A stretch of 64,000 nt of DNA from Rhizobium sp. ZPR4 (GCF_040215725.1 NZ_CP157967.1:310001-374000), one strand, 5' to 3'; numbered from the stretch's first letter, positions 28,567 through 37,848 are shown. A program made the numbers and translations. Notes: generated from the sequence alone by a model not told the origin.

Positions 28567-29196
28567 ATGAAGCCGAATAAGCCTGACCGCGTCACGTTCC
28601 GCAAAAGACCCCAGCAGGAACGAAGTATCCAGCGCGTCGACGCCATCCTGTCGGTTGCGGCCGCGCTGATTGCCCAGAAGGGCGTCAGCGCCATGAAGAT
28701 GACGGAACTGGCTGCGGTTGCGACTATCCCGATCGGTTCCGTTTACCAGTATTTCCCGGACAAGGCGGCGATCGTCAGGGCCCTGCTCGACCGGCACTCC
28801 AGCCGTATCCAGCAAAAGGTCGGCGAGGCCTTTGCCACCGTGACGTCGCTCGATCACGCCATCGAGTTGGCCTGCGGCATGATCGATTGGTACTATCGCG
28901 AGTTTCGCAGCGATCCCGCCTATCTCGGCGTCTGGCTCGGCACGGATATCGATAGGGATATCCTTCAGCTCAACATACAGCACAGCAATCGAGTCGCCGA
29001 AATTTTCCTGGAGAGCATTCGGCCTTTCCTGCCGGCGGAAAGCCGCATCGACCTTGAGGCGCGCACCCAGCTGTTCAGCCATCTGATCGGCGCATCCGTC
29101 CGCTTTGCCATCATGAGCGACGACGAGATGGCAAAGCGCATGCTGCACGAATGGAAGCAGGTGATCCGCACCACACTGCTGGCGGAGCCTGCCTAG
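28567..29196 (+). CDS. TetR/AcrR family transcriptional regulator
   Basis: A 209-residue TetR protein. The helix-turn-helix spans residues 18-65 (RSIQRVDAILSVAAALIAQKG, then MTELAAVATIPIGSVYQYFPDKAAI). The C-terminal ligand domain includes WYYREFRSDPAYLGVWLGTD. Its target is not evident: both neighbours have their own regulators or terminators. The signal is unknown. Confidence 0.88.
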   Translation: MKPNKPDRVTFRKRPQQERSIQRVDAILSVAAALIAQKGVSAMKMTELAAVATIPIGSVYQYFPDKAAIVRALLDRHSSRIQQKVGEAFATVTSLDHAIELACGMIDWYYREFRSDPAYLGVWLGTDIDRDILQLNIQHSNRVAEIFLESIRPFLPAESRIDLEARTQLFSHLIGASVRFAIMSDDEMAKRMLHEWKQVIRTTLLAEPA

Positions 29197-29233
29197 CAGC
29201 GGCCAGAGGTAACCGGCTGGTGGGTTTCTTGGC

Positions 29234-30187
29234 TCACCAGCCCGGCAGAATGTGCCCGGCGCGTAGCCGTGGATAGAAGCGCGTATAGGTTTTCACCTCG
29301 CCATCGAGATCGTCATCCACCGCGGCCGGCGTGATGTTGTCGAGGCAGGCCGAGATATGCGCGGTGATGGCGTTCATCAGCGACACCGAAAGGCCAGCCC
29401 GCTTCATGATGCCGATCTGCACGGGCGGCAGCGGCGGGAAGCCGTCTGCCTGGGTCAGCACTTTCATGCCGGTGCGTAATGCCGATTCCGGCATGACCGA
29501 GACTGCCATGCCGGCAAGCACGGCAGCGGCGACGACGGTGCAGGACCAGCTGGTGAACAGGATCTGATAGTCGCGGCCACCGGCATCGAGCGCCGAGCAG
29601 GCGAGCTGGCGCCACTGACAGTCGCGACGACCGACGGCAAGCGGAATGGGCGCATCGTCGCGCAGCGGATGGTTAGCCGAGCCGACCCAGCAAAGCGGCT
29701 CCGTCCGCACCACATCCGACATGCGTTCGCGCGGATTGTGGGTGACGAGCGCGATATCGAGTTCGCCGCGATGCATGCGTTCGGCCAGATCGACCGAGGG
29801 TTCGCAAACGATATAGAGCTCGACATTCGGATGCGTCTTGGCGAAACGGCCGATGATCTCGGGCATATAGCGGTCGGCATAATCATCCGGCGTGCCGATG
29901 CGCAGCGTGCCTTCGAGACGGTTGTCGTCGAAAGCGGCGATGGCCTCGTTATTCAGGCGAATGATCCGGCGGGCATAGTTCAGCAGCTTGTCGCCTTCGG
30001 CCGTCAGACGATTGCCGCGGCCATCCTTGATGAAGAGCTGCTTGCCGACGCGCTCTTCCAGCCGTCGCATCTGCATGGAGACGGCCGATTGCGTCTTGAA
30101 CACCCGGTCGGCTGCCTTGGTGAAGCTGCCGGAATCCACGATTGCGATGAAGGTCTGCAACTGATCGATATCAAGCGGCGCGGACAT
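29234..30187 (-). CDS. LysR family regulator resembling LsrB/VtlR
   Basis: A 317-residue LysR regulator. The N-terminus MSAPLDIDQLQTFIAIVDSG and the stretch RIGTPDDYADRYMPEIIGRFAKTHPNVE resemble LsrB of Sinorhizobium and VtlR of Brucella/Agrobacterium as I recall them. It carries several Cys residues in the effector domain (IVCEPS, PLCWVG, RDCQWRQLACS, SWSCTV), a feature tied to redox sensing in LsrB. It is divergent from a DUF1127 gene, and VtlR is known to activate small DUF1127 proteins in Brucella. Whether this is the main LsrB/VtlR orthologue or a paralogue is undecided. Confidence 0.85.
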   Translation of the reverse strand: MSAPLDIDQLQTFIAIVDSGSFTKAADRVFKTQSAVSMQMRRLEERVGKQLFIKDGRGNRLTAEGDKLLNYARRIIRLNNEAIAAFDDNRLEGTLRIGTPDDYADRYMPEIIGRFAKTHPNVELYIVCEPSVDLAERMHRGELDIALVTHNPRERMSDVVRTEPLCWVGSANHPLRDDAPIPLAVGRRDCQWRQLACSALDAGGRDYQILFTSWSCTVVAAAVLAGMAVSVMPESALRTGMKVLTQADGFPPLPPVQIGIMKRAGLSVSLMNAITAHISACLDNITPAAVDDDLDGEVKTYTRFYPRLRAGHILPGW

Positions 30188-30387
30188 GGGTTCACCTATA
30201 AAGGAGTTTGATAGTTATCATTAGAAACATTCGTTGGACTGATCAATAGGGCTTTGGCATCTTCTGAATGCAATTCAGCATACCAATCGAACAGAGACAC
30301 CTGTCGAACTCCTCCCGGCCTACGCCCCTTTTCCGGATCATCGGAAAGGGGCTCGGCTCGCGTGTGCCCAATGAAAGGAATACGGAA

Positions 30388-30687
30388 ATGCGCACGACAG
30401 ATCGGACCCTTGACCTCGGCCTTGCAACGCCATCGCTGTCGTTGACGGCACGCATGATGCTTGCTCTCGCCAATCTCGCTTCCGTCTGGCGCGCACTCCG
30501 AAATCGCCAGGAGATCAACTATCTCAATGAGCTTGACGACAGCCAGCTGCGCGACATCGGCCTCACCCGGCAGGATGTGAGCTCCGCGCTGACCACCTCG
30601 ACCTTCTTCGAGGATCCGTCCAGCCATCTGACCAATTCCGCGCGTCGCCGCACGCGCCTCTCCGCCTGCAGCAGCATCAGAGGCTGA
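30388..30687 (+). CDS. DUF1127 domain small protein
   Basis: A 99-residue protein whose middle holds the DUF1127 pattern (WRALRNRQEINYLNELDDSQLRDIGLTRQDV at about 37-67), a short Arg-rich helical domain common in alphaproteobacteria and linked to RNA turnover and phosphate or fucose metabolism. The C-terminal ~30 residues, rich in Ser, Thr and Arg, lengthen it beyond the usual 45-70 residues. The ATG at 30388 follows AAAGGAA; in-frame upstream Mets give an unlikely leader. It is divergent from the LsrB/VtlR-like gene and ends in a strong terminator. Confidence 0.85.
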   Translation: MRTTDRTLDLGLATPSLSLTARMMLALANLASVWRALRNRQEINYLNELDDSQLRDIGLTRQDVSSALTTSTFFEDPSSHLTNSARRRTRLSACSSIRG

Positions 30688-30739
30688 TGACGGACAATAG
30701 TTTCCCCGCAGGGTGATAGCCAATAAGCCCTGCCTCTTT

Positions 30740-30778
30740 CCCGGTGTTCGGCCCAAGGGCCAACACCGGGTTTTTTCT
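30740..30778 (+). terminator. Rho-independent terminator after the DUF1127 gene
   Basis: CCCGGTGTT plus GGCCC (30740-30754, one bulged C) pairs with GGGCC plus AACACCGGG (30757-30770), followed by TTTTTTCTTT. Confidence 0.88.
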
Positions 30779-30877
30779 TTCTGGGCGCTGTTTCGGCGAT
30801 GAAACATGCGCGGGCAAGTTGCCTCCAGCCGCCATGGCCTTATCTTATGATCTGACGCGAATAATGGGGATTCGACG

Positions 30878-31459
30878 ATGGCAACGGTAATCTTCTTCCA
30901 CTCAGTCTATGGTCTGCGCTCACTTGAGCATGAAGCGGTCGAGCGCGTGCAGGCGGCCGGACACAAGGCCTTCGCGCCGGATCTCTATGACGGACTGATC
31001 GCCCGGTCGATCGAGGAGGGCTTCGAATTCAAGGACGAAATCGGCTGGCCGACGATCTGCGAGCGCGCGGAATGGGCGCTGGCCGGTCTGCCCGCCTCGA
31101 CCGTCCTTGCCGGTTTCTCGATGGGCGCCGCAGTGGCTGCAAGCCTTTGGCCCAAACGGGAAAAGACCGCCGGCATCCTGTTCCTGCATGGCATCGCCTC
31201 CATCGCCGATAATGCGCGCAAGGGCCTGCCCTTGCAGCTTCATCTGGCCGATCCCGATCAGTTTGAACCGGAGGAAGATGTTGCAAGCTGGCGGCAGGCC
31301 GTCACCAAGTCCGGCATTGCGGCAGAGATCTTCCGATATCCGGGCGGTGGCGGCCATCTCTATACCGATGCCAGCCTGCCCGATTATGATGCGAAGGCCG
31401 CCGATCTCACCTGGAAGCGGGTGCTCAGCTTCCTTGATGCTATCGATGCCGGTGCGTGA
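30878..31459 (+). CDS. Small dienelactone hydrolase-family alpha/beta hydrolase
   Basis: A 193-residue cytosolic hydrolase. The nucleophile elbow is AGFSMGAAVA near residue 78, with Ser in place of the Cys of classic dienelactone hydrolase. An Asp (ADPDQFEPEED near 125) and a His (GGGGHLYTD near 165) complete a triad. Similar short DLH-like proteins have no assigned substrate. It starts at ATG 30878 and stands alone between the DUF1127 terminator and the ABC-F gene. Confidence 0.8.
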   Translation: MATVIFFHSVYGLRSLEHEAVERVQAAGHKAFAPDLYDGLIARSIEEGFEFKDEIGWPTICERAEWALAGLPASTVLAGFSMGAAVAASLWPKREKTAGILFLHGIASIADNARKGLPLQLHLADPDQFEPEEDVASWRQAVTKSGIAAEIFRYPGGGGHLYTDASLPDYDAKAADLTWKRVLSFLDAIDAGA

Positions 31460-31608
31460 AATGCCTGCATCTCCACTCGCAGGACTTGAACTGAGGACGC
31501 TGCCCGTCTAGTTTATGGGGATCGTTGATACCAACAGGATGTGTGCAGCAATGGATTCCACCTCGACCGCAATGCCGTTCAGCCTTGCCATCGGGGGAAT
31601 TCTTGCTC

Positions 31609-33207
31609 ATGCCCATATCCATCGTTCTCTCCAATCTTTCGTGGTCCACGCCTGACGGCCGGCCGCTTCTTTCCAATCTCGATCTGAGCTTTGGCGCCGA
31701 GCGCACCGGCCTTGTCGGACGAAACGGCGTCGGCAAGACGACGTTGATCAAGCTCGTCTCCGGTGAGTTGCAGCCGCACTCCGGCAGCATCTCCTTCAAT
31801 GGCCGGTTGGGGATCTTGCGCCAAAGCGTGCAGGTCGAGGCGGACGAAACCGTTGCCGATCTCTTCGGCGCGGCCGAGGCCCTTGCGGTGTTGAAGCGTG
31901 CGGAAGCCGGCGAGGCGACCAATGACGAACTCGCCTCGGCCGACTGGACGCTTGAGGCACGCATCGCCGCAGCCCTTGATCGCGTCGGGCTCGATGTCAC
32001 CCCGGAAACGCTTTTGGTAACTCTTTCCGGCGGACAGCGCACCCGCTGTGGTCTTGCCGCCCTCATCGTCGACGATCCCGATTTCCTGATCCTCGACGAA
32101 CCCACCAACAATCTCGATCGCGACGGCCGCGCAGCTGTCATCGATCTGCTTGCGGGCTGGAGGGCAGGCGCCATCGTCATCAGCCACGACCGCGAGCTTC
32201 TCGACACCATGGACGCGATCGTCGAGCTGACATCGCTCGGCGCCTCGCGCTATGGCGGCAACTGGAGCCAATATCGCGATCGCAAGGCGCTGGAGCTTTC
32301 CGCAGCCGAGCATGATTTTGCCGAGGCGGAGAAGCGTGTCGCCGACGTGGAGAGAAGCGCCCAGGCAGCCGTCGAGCGGCAGGCGAGGCGGGACAAGGCA
32401 GGTCGGAAGATGGCGGCCAAGGGCGGTATCCCGCGCATCATGCTCGGCGGCTTGAAGGAGCGGGCCGAGATGACGAGCGCCGAGAATACGCGACTTGCCG
32501 AACGGCGTCGTGGCCAGGCCCTGCAGGATGCCGCCGCCGCCCGTGAAAAGATCGAGATCCTGCAGCCCCTGACCGTGAAGCTGCCGACATCGGGATTGCC
32601 GGCAAACAGGATCGTCCTGAGAATGGAAGGTGTCAGCGCCGGCTATGATCCCGAGCGGCCGATCTTTCATGACTTCGATTTCGTCATGACCGGGCCAGAG
32701 CGTGTTGCCGTCACTGGGCCGAACGGTTCAGGAAAGACAACGCTGCTGGCTTTGATTTCCGGCGCGCTGAAACCGTGGAACGGAACGATGCGGGTCGTCC
32801 ATTCCGCCCTGCTGGACCAAAGGGTCAGTCTTCTCGACCCGTCGCTATCGATCCGTGATAATTTCCGCAGGATCAACCCGGCTGCGGACGAGAATGCCTG
32901 CCGCGCTGCTCTGGCCCGCTTCATGTTCAGGGCCGATGCCGCGCTGCAGGTCGTCTCGAGCCTCAGCGGCGGCCAGCTTCTGCGCGCCGGACTAGCCTGC
33001 GTGCTCGGCGGCTCGGTACCGCCATCGCTGCTGATCCTCGACGAACCGACCAACCACCTTGATCTCGATTCCATTTCCGCCGTCGAAGCGGGGCTGCGGG
33101 CTTACGACGGCGCGCTCCTGGTTGTCAGCCACGATGAGGTGTTTCTGGAGAATGTCGGGATAGCGCGGCGGCTCGAGCTGCCTGCTCGAGCCGCCTCGGA
33201 TAGGTAA
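31609..33207 (+). CDS. ABC-F family ATPase (ribosome-associated type)
   Basis: A 532-residue protein with two ATP-binding cassettes and no membrane segment. Cassette 1 has GRNGVGKTT near residue 38, LSGGQRTRCGLAA and ILDEPTNNLD; cassette 2 has GPNGSGKTT near 370, LSGGQLLRAGLA and ILDEPTNHLD. The linker (about 220-330) is charged and helical. ABC-F proteins bind the ribosomal E site to relieve stalling or give antibiotic protection; which subgroup this is cannot be told. The ATG at 31609 is preferred, since upstream in-frame sequence lacks family resemblance. Confidence 0.88.
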   Translation: MPISIVLSNLSWSTPDGRPLLSNLDLSFGAERTGLVGRNGVGKTTLIKLVSGELQPHSGSISFNGRLGILRQSVQVEADETVADLFGAAEALAVLKRAEAGEATNDELASADWTLEARIAAALDRVGLDVTPETLLVTLSGGQRTRCGLAALIVDDPDFLILDEPTNNLDRDGRAAVIDLLAGWRAGAIVISHDRELLDTMDAIVELTSLGASRYGGNWSQYRDRKALELSAAEHDFAEAEKRVADVERSAQAAVERQARRDKAGRKMAAKGGIPRIMLGGLKERAEMTSAENTRLAERRRGQALQDAAAAREKIEILQPLTVKLPTSGLPANRIVLRMEGVSAGYDPERPIFHDFDFVMTGPERVAVTGPNGSGKTTLLALISGALKPWNGTMRVVHSALLDQRVSLLDPSLSIRDNFRRINPAADENACRAALARFMFRADAALQVVSSLSGGQLLRAGLACVLGGSVPPSLLILDEPTNHLDLDSISAVEAGLRAYDGALLVVSHDEVFLENVGIARRLELPARAASDR

Positions 33208-33214
33208 GGGCGCG

Positions 33215-34093
33215 TTAGGCGTGGCTGGCGCTGGCGATACGATCGAGTTCGGCGATGGCATCTTCCGGCAGTTTCAGCTCGGCTGCGGCGATATTCTGCT
33301 TGAGGTGGGCAAGCGACGAGGTGCCCGGGATGAGCAGGATATTCGGCGCACGATGCAGCAGCCAGGCGAGCGCCACCTGCATCGGCGTGGCTTCCAGACG
33401 CGTAGCGACATCGGAGAGCGCCGAGGATTGCAGCGGCGAGAAGCCGCCGAGCGGGAAGAAGGGTACATAGGCAATGCCATCGCTGACAAGTGCGTCGATC
33501 AGGGCGTCGTCTGCGCGATGAGCAAGATTATATTGGTTCTGCACGCAGACGATCTCTGTGATCTTGCGACCCTCGGCAATTTGATTGGCGGTGACGTTGC
33601 TGAGCCCGATGTGACGCACCAGGCCTTGCCGCTGGATATCGGCGAGGATTGTCAGTGGTGCTTCGATCGACCCTTCGGCCGGACCGTGCACGTCGAGCAT
33701 GATACGGAGGTTGACGACGTCGAGCACATCCAGCCCCAGATTACGCAGATTGTCATGAACCGCCTGCGTCAGCTCTTCGCGCGAAAAGGCCGGCAGCCAG
33801 GAGGCATCCGCGCCGCGCCGCGCACCGATCTTGGTGACGATGACGAGATCGTCGCGATAGGGATGGAGCGCTTCCCGGATCAGCTGGTTGGTGACATGCG
33901 GACCGTAGAAATCGCTGGTGTCGATGTGGTCGACGCCCAAGGCGATGGCTTCACGCAGGACTGCGAGAGCAGTGCCGTGGTCCTTCGGCGGCCCGAACAC
34001 GCCGGGGCCCGCGAGCTGCATGGCGCCGTAGCCCAGCCGTTTGACCTTGCGGTCCCCAAGGGTGAAGCTTCCGGATTGATCGATGCTGGACAT
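33215..34093 (-). CDS. Aldo/keto reductase family oxidoreductase
   Basis: A 292-residue AKR. The barrel start has RLGYGAMQLAGPGVFGP, the catalytic region shows DTSDFYGPHVTNQLIREAL (Asp and Tyr near residues 58-62) and VTKIGARR (Lys near 86), but the usual catalytic-His region reads LRIMLDV, so the His of the tetrad appears replaced. The NADPH-binding end is LIPGTSSLAHLKQN. It reduces carbonyls; the substrate is unknown. AAGGAGA precedes the ATG. It converges with the ABC-F gene, stopping eight bases from it. Confidence 0.87.
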   Translation of the reverse strand: MSSIDQSGSFTLGDRKVKRLGYGAMQLAGPGVFGPPKDHGTALAVLREAIALGVDHIDTSDFYGPHVTNQLIREALHPYRDDLVIVTKIGARRGADASWLPAFSREELTQAVHDNLRNLGLDVLDVVNLRIMLDVHGPAEGSIEAPLTILADIQRQGLVRHIGLSNVTANQIAEGRKITEIVCVQNQYNLAHRADDALIDALVSDGIAYVPFFPLGGFSPLQSSALSDVATRLEATPMQVALAWLLHRAPNILLIPGTSSLAHLKQNIAAAELKLPEDAIAELDRIASASHA

Positions 34094-34435
34094 GTCTATC
34101 TCCTTTTCAAGATGAAAGCAGAAATAGGCTCAGTCCCAGTGTATGATAACTGGGTTCAATGCGCACGGGTTGTGCGGAATTACGAACAATGGTCAGGAAT
34201 TGAAAGGGACTGGAGCACTCCATTTTGCTCGGGTTCGCTATAGTTGCAAAGATGACCGCTGAAGCGCGGTTCAATACTACCTCCAACCAAATCACCAACC
34301 GGAACGATGGAAGCAGAAATCCGCTGAAAACGGTATCCTCATCCGATTCCGCGTTCAATGGACGCGTTCTAATATTTTGGATACCCATGAAAGCGATTTT
34401 TCGGTCTGCAACCAAGCAAAGGTGAAAATTGAAAA
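34094..34435. other. Gap with an inverted repeat; no gene seen
   Basis: This 342-base divergent gap is less GC-rich than its surroundings. A perfect inverted repeat CCCAGT-N8-ACTGGG lies at 34135-34154, 42 bases before the aldo/keto reductase start, where a repressor could act. I see no regulator gene beside it and no coding sequence in the gap. Confidence 0.4.
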
Positions 34436-35410
34436 ATGGATAGCGTTAAGACCGCTCTGCGCATGCTTTTGGCAGTAGCCGTGCCATTTATTCCGATCAT
34501 CGCTGCCGCACAGTCAAAACCAGACAATGAAATGTTTGACCCGGCCAAGGTCATCGCCGGAATTCAAATAGATCATTCAACGTGCCTGGAAATGGAGGCT
34601 CGGCAGACGGGCATTTGGGTAACCGTCGACGGCCAAGGATATTGCCTCAGATATTATGCGGCTGGCCTCAATCAGAATGGCGAGAACCCGGTGGTCGCCG
34701 CATGGATGCCCGGTGATGTCATGGGCGGTCCGAAAGGTGTCGCTCATCAAAAGGGGATCGGCGTCGCCAGCATGATTGCACAGTCGAAGTCGCTATCCGA
34801 CCGCTATGGTGTGCCTTGGATATTCCTCGCCCGGCCGGGTACTTACGGCAGCGCAGGCAAGCATTACACGATCAGACACACGCCTCTAGAAGCGAAGTTG
34901 ATGGCCGCTCAGATCGACGCGTTGAAAGCCCGCTATCACATTGGCAACTGGGCGTTAGCAGGGCACAGCGGGGGAGGCACACTTGCCGCGGAGTTTCTTG
35001 CGCGACGTAATGATCTTCAATGTGTCGTTCTATCCTCCGCCGCTGCCGCGTACCGGGAACGACTGAAGGAGCGAGGGTTCAAAAACCGATTGAAAACAGA
35101 GGTGTTTTTCGATCCAATCGATGCGCTGGATCAAATCCCCAAACAGCCCGATCGTCGGATATTCGTGCTCGCAGATCCGCGCGAGACAAACATTCCCTTT
35201 CCGACCCAAAAGCTCTATTTCGACCAGCTAAAGTCACGCGGACACACAGCATGGATGCTGGCGCTAAGAAAGGCGACGCCCCCCAAATATCACAGCCTTG
35301 TAGACTTCGGCGAGGCCGCTACCGGAATGTGCGCCAACGGGACCGGCACAAATGCAATACTCAAGACGTTGCAGGAAATGCCTCCACAATCAAATCGGAT
35401 CACGAATTGA
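34436..35410 (+). CDS. Secreted alpha/beta hydrolase
   Basis: A 324-residue exported hydrolase. The signal peptide MDSVKTALRMLLAVAVPFIPIIAAAQ ends near residue 26. The nucleophile motif is AGHSGGGTLAAE near residue 180, preceded by the oxyanion-type FLARPGTYGS; a His in PPKYHSLVDFGE near 285 can serve as base. It resembles alpha/beta hydrolases of the serine esterase or peptidase type, without a closer match. Codon use and base composition are looser than in flanking genes (more A and T), hinting at acquisition. AAAGGTGA lies ten bases before the ATG. Confidence 0.75.
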   Translation: MDSVKTALRMLLAVAVPFIPIIAAAQSKPDNEMFDPAKVIAGIQIDHSTCLEMEARQTGIWVTVDGQGYCLRYYAAGLNQNGENPVVAAWMPGDVMGGPKGVAHQKGIGVASMIAQSKSLSDRYGVPWIFLARPGTYGSAGKHYTIRHTPLEAKLMAAQIDALKARYHIGNWALAGHSGGGTLAAEFLARRNDLQCVVLSSAAAAYRERLKERGFKNRLKTEVFFDPIDALDQIPKQPDRRIFVLADPRETNIPFPTQKLYFDQLKSRGHTAWMLALRKATPPKYHSLVDFGEAATGMCANGTGTNAILKTLQEMPPQSNRITN

Positions 35411-35470
35411 TCAGCCGAAGCAGCATGTGGCCATGACCCCGAATTAAAATGGATGTGCTCTTGCCGACCG

Positions 35471-36340
35471 TCACCCCTTTTTCGGTGCTGGCTTGTCCTC
35501 GCTCTTCAAATAACTGTCGAAGATCGCTTCCATGTTCTTCTGATAGGTCTTCTGCACTTCGAGACCGCTGTCGAACATGGCGTTGAACATCTCGGTATAG
35601 GCAGCCATATCGACGCCGGCGGTGGGCTTCGCCTTCGGCTCTTCCTTCGGCGGTTCGGCCGGCATCGGGAAGTTGCGCATCATGTCCTGAAAAGCCTTTG
35701 CGAAGGGATTGTCGAGGAACGGGTTCGTTGGCGCCGGCTTCTCGCGTTTGATGGCATCGGCGCCGAACATCAACTCCATCGCCTGGGTGAAGGGATTGTC
35801 GAAGATGCTCGCCTGCGGCGTCGGCTGCTGCTTCGGGGCAAAGCCGATGCTCTGCAGCCAGCCCTGCATCATCTCGCCCATATCGGTGTTGAGGAAAGGA
35901 TTGGCCATCTGTGAGATCTGGCCGCTGGTTTCCTTGAACAGGCCGCCCATCAGCGTATCGGCCATGGCGGGCAGCATGCGCTTGTAGATTTCCTGGCCGA
36001 TGCCGGTCATTTGCGCCGCCTGCGCCGCGATCGCGCGCGAGACGTCCTTGGAGCCGAACAGCCGTCCGAGCACAGCGTTACCGTCGGCAATGCCTTCGGG
36101 CGTGAAAGCCTTGGTCATATCCTCGAAATATTTGGCGTAATTGCCGGACGAGATATCCTGCATCACCCCGACGAAATTATAGGGATCGGTCGCGCTGCGT
36201 TTGAAGCCGGAGGAGAATGCCGGCATCAGCGCGGCCATCGCCTTCGTCGCCTGCTCCTGCGCAAGATTGAACTGCCTGGCCATGGCCTCCGTGGCGGCGC
36301 CATTCTGTGCCTGCATCATCATGTCGAAGAGTGGCAGCAT
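35471..36340 (-). CDS. DUF937-like protein
   Basis: A 289-residue soluble protein, rich in Met, Ala and Phe. The middle (VLGRLFGSKDVSRAIAAQAAQMTGIGQEIYKRMLPAMADTLMG, about 90-130) matches the DUF937 helical repeat seen in YidB-type proteins. The second half has repeated NPF motifs (ANPFLNTDMG, DNPFTQAMEL, TNPFLDNPFAKAF) and a Pro/Lys-rich linker. No enzyme activity is known. It follows gshA on the same strand at a distance of 134 bases. Confidence 0.7.
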   Translation of the reverse strand: MLPLFDMMMQAQNGAATEAMARQFNLAQEQATKAMAALMPAFSSGFKRSATDPYNFVGVMQDISSGNYAKYFEDMTKAFTPEGIADGNAVLGRLFGSKDVSRAIAAQAAQMTGIGQEIYKRMLPAMADTLMGGLFKETSGQISQMANPFLNTDMGEMMQGWLQSIGFAPKQQPTPQASIFDNPFTQAMELMFGADAIKREKPAPTNPFLDNPFAKAFQDMMRNFPMPAEPPKEEPKAKPTAGVDMAAYTEMFNAMFDSGLEVQKTYQKNMEAIFDSYLKSEDKPAPKKG

Positions 36341-36474
36341 CGAAGTCCCTTTCCCCGCTATGAGGCCGCTTCGGAATCAGGCGGCGCTTTGTGTTGATAC
36401 TATAGCGGAAAAAAGAGAGCGCATACCGGTTTCTGCCGCCGCAGTATCAGGTTTCGGCGGCAGGCCGTTCGCTA

Positions 36475-37848
36475 TCAGTATTGATATTCCTCGAAGATCG
36501 GCTCGATAGACTGGTTCCAGCGGCCGTTATAGAGCATCAGCAGATCATCTGCGAGCGTGCCCTTCTTGGCGAGCACCTCGTCGAGCGGCGCGAGGAAGAC
36601 GGTTTCGTCCTGCCCGTCGCCATTCAGGCGACCGCGGTTCTTCAGGCCAAGCCGGGAAATGCCGATCACTTCGCGCGCCACATCCATGAGGCCGTGGCCC
36701 TTGATCGATGCCTTTAGGCCCTCAACCGGCACGACGTCACGCAGAGCATTGACCTCGTCGAAGCTCCAGTTCTTGGTCAGCTCGTCGGCCGCCGTCAGCG
36801 CCTCATCGTCATAGAGCAGGCCGACCCAGAAGGCCGGCAGCGCACAGATGCGGCGCCAGGGGCCGCCGTCCGCGCCGCGCATTTCGAGGAAACGCTTGAG
36901 GCGGACATCGGGGAACAGCGTCGAGAGATGGTTCGTCCAGTCACCCATCGTCGGTTCCCAATCGGCGATTTCGCCCTTCAGCGCGCCGTCCATGAACTGG
37001 CGGAAGGTGACATGCGTACAGTCGTGATAGCGGCCGTCGCGAACGACGAAATACATGGGAACGTCGAGTGCCCACTTCACATAGTCTTCAAAGCCGAAGT
37101 CGTCGCGGAAGGTGAAATCGAGCAGGCCGCCACGGCGGTTGTCCGTATCTTTCCAGATTTCGCCGCGCCAGGAGGAAAGCCCGTTCGGCTTGCCATCGGT
37201 GAAGGGAGAGGAGGCGAAGAGCGCCGTTGCCAGCGACTGCAGCTTCATCGACACGCGCATCTTGCGGCGCATGTCCGCTTCCGACGAGAAGTCGAGGTTC
37301 ACCTGGATCGTGCAGGTGCGGTACATCATGTCGAGACCCTTGGTGCCGACTTTCGGCATGTAGCGGGTCATGATCTCGTAGCGCGATTTCGGCATGCGCG
37401 GCGTCTCGGCAAGCGTCCACTTCGGGCTGCCGCCGACGCCGAGGAAGCGGATGCCCATCGGCTCGGCGATCTCGCGCACCGTTGCCAGGTGGTTGTTCGA
37501 TTCCTTGCAGGTCTGGTGGATGGTTTCGAGTGGCGCGCCGGAGAGTTCGAACTGGCCGCCCGGCTCGATCGAGATCGCGCCCATGCCGGAGGGTTCGCCG
37601 AGGCCGATGATGTTGTCGCCATCCATGATCGGGTCCCAGCCGCTCTTCTTCTGCAGCCCCGTGAGGAGCGCGGAAATGCTGGCCTCGCCGAAATAGGGAA
37701 CCGGGCTATTGTCGGCGCGGAAGAACACGAATTTCTCGTGCTCGGTGCCGATGCGGAATTTCTCCTTCGGCTTGTTGCCGGCCGCCAGATAGGCCGTCAT
37801 TTCCGAGACCGAGGAGAGCGGAGTCTGGTCGGTGGTATCGCGCGCCAT
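36475..37848 (-). CDS. gshA: Glutamate-cysteine ligase (plant/proteobacterial type)
   Basis: A 457-residue enzyme making gamma-glutamylcysteine from Glu, Cys and ATP, the first step of glutathione synthesis. It belongs to the GCL clade shared by alphaproteobacteria and plants. Visible marks are FRIGTEHEKF near residue 31, the Glu-rich SIEPGGQFELSGAPL near 94, the MYRTCTIQVNLDF core near 175, and RFLEMRGADGGPWRR near 330. Glutathione is needed in rhizobia for stress tolerance and nodule fitness. rsmE lies upstream on the same strand, but an opposite LysE gene separates them. Confidence 0.94.
   Translation of the reverse strand: MARDTTDQTPLSSVSEMTAYLAAGNKPKEKFRIGTEHEKFVFFRADNSPVPYFGEASISALLTGLQKKSGWDPIMDGDNIIGLGEPSGMGAISIEPGGQFELSGAPLETIHQTCKESNNHLATVREIAEPMGIRFLGVGGSPKWTLAETPRMPKSRYEIMTRYMPKVGTKGLDMMYRTCTIQVNLDFSSEADMRRKMRVSMKLQSLATALFASSPFTDGKPNGLSSWRGEIWKDTDNRRGGLLDFTFRDDFGFEDYVKWALDVPMYFVVRDGRYHDCTHVTFRQFMDGALKGEIADWEPTMGDWTNHLSTLFPDVRLKRFLEMRGADGGPWRRICALPAFWVGLLYDDEALTAADELTKNWSFDEVNALRDVVPVEGLKASIKGHGLMDVAREVIGISRLGLKNRGRLNGDGQDETVFLAPLDEVLAKKGTLADDLLMLYNGRWNQSIEPIFEEYQY

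Noticed and set aside
31579..32670. Minus-strand open frame opposite the ABC-F gene
   Set aside because: Shadow frame; both ABC cassettes on the plus strand are intact.
33221..34243. Plus-strand open frame opposite the aldo/keto reductase
   Set aside because: No family resemblance; the opposite strand encodes a clear reductase with a good ribosome site.
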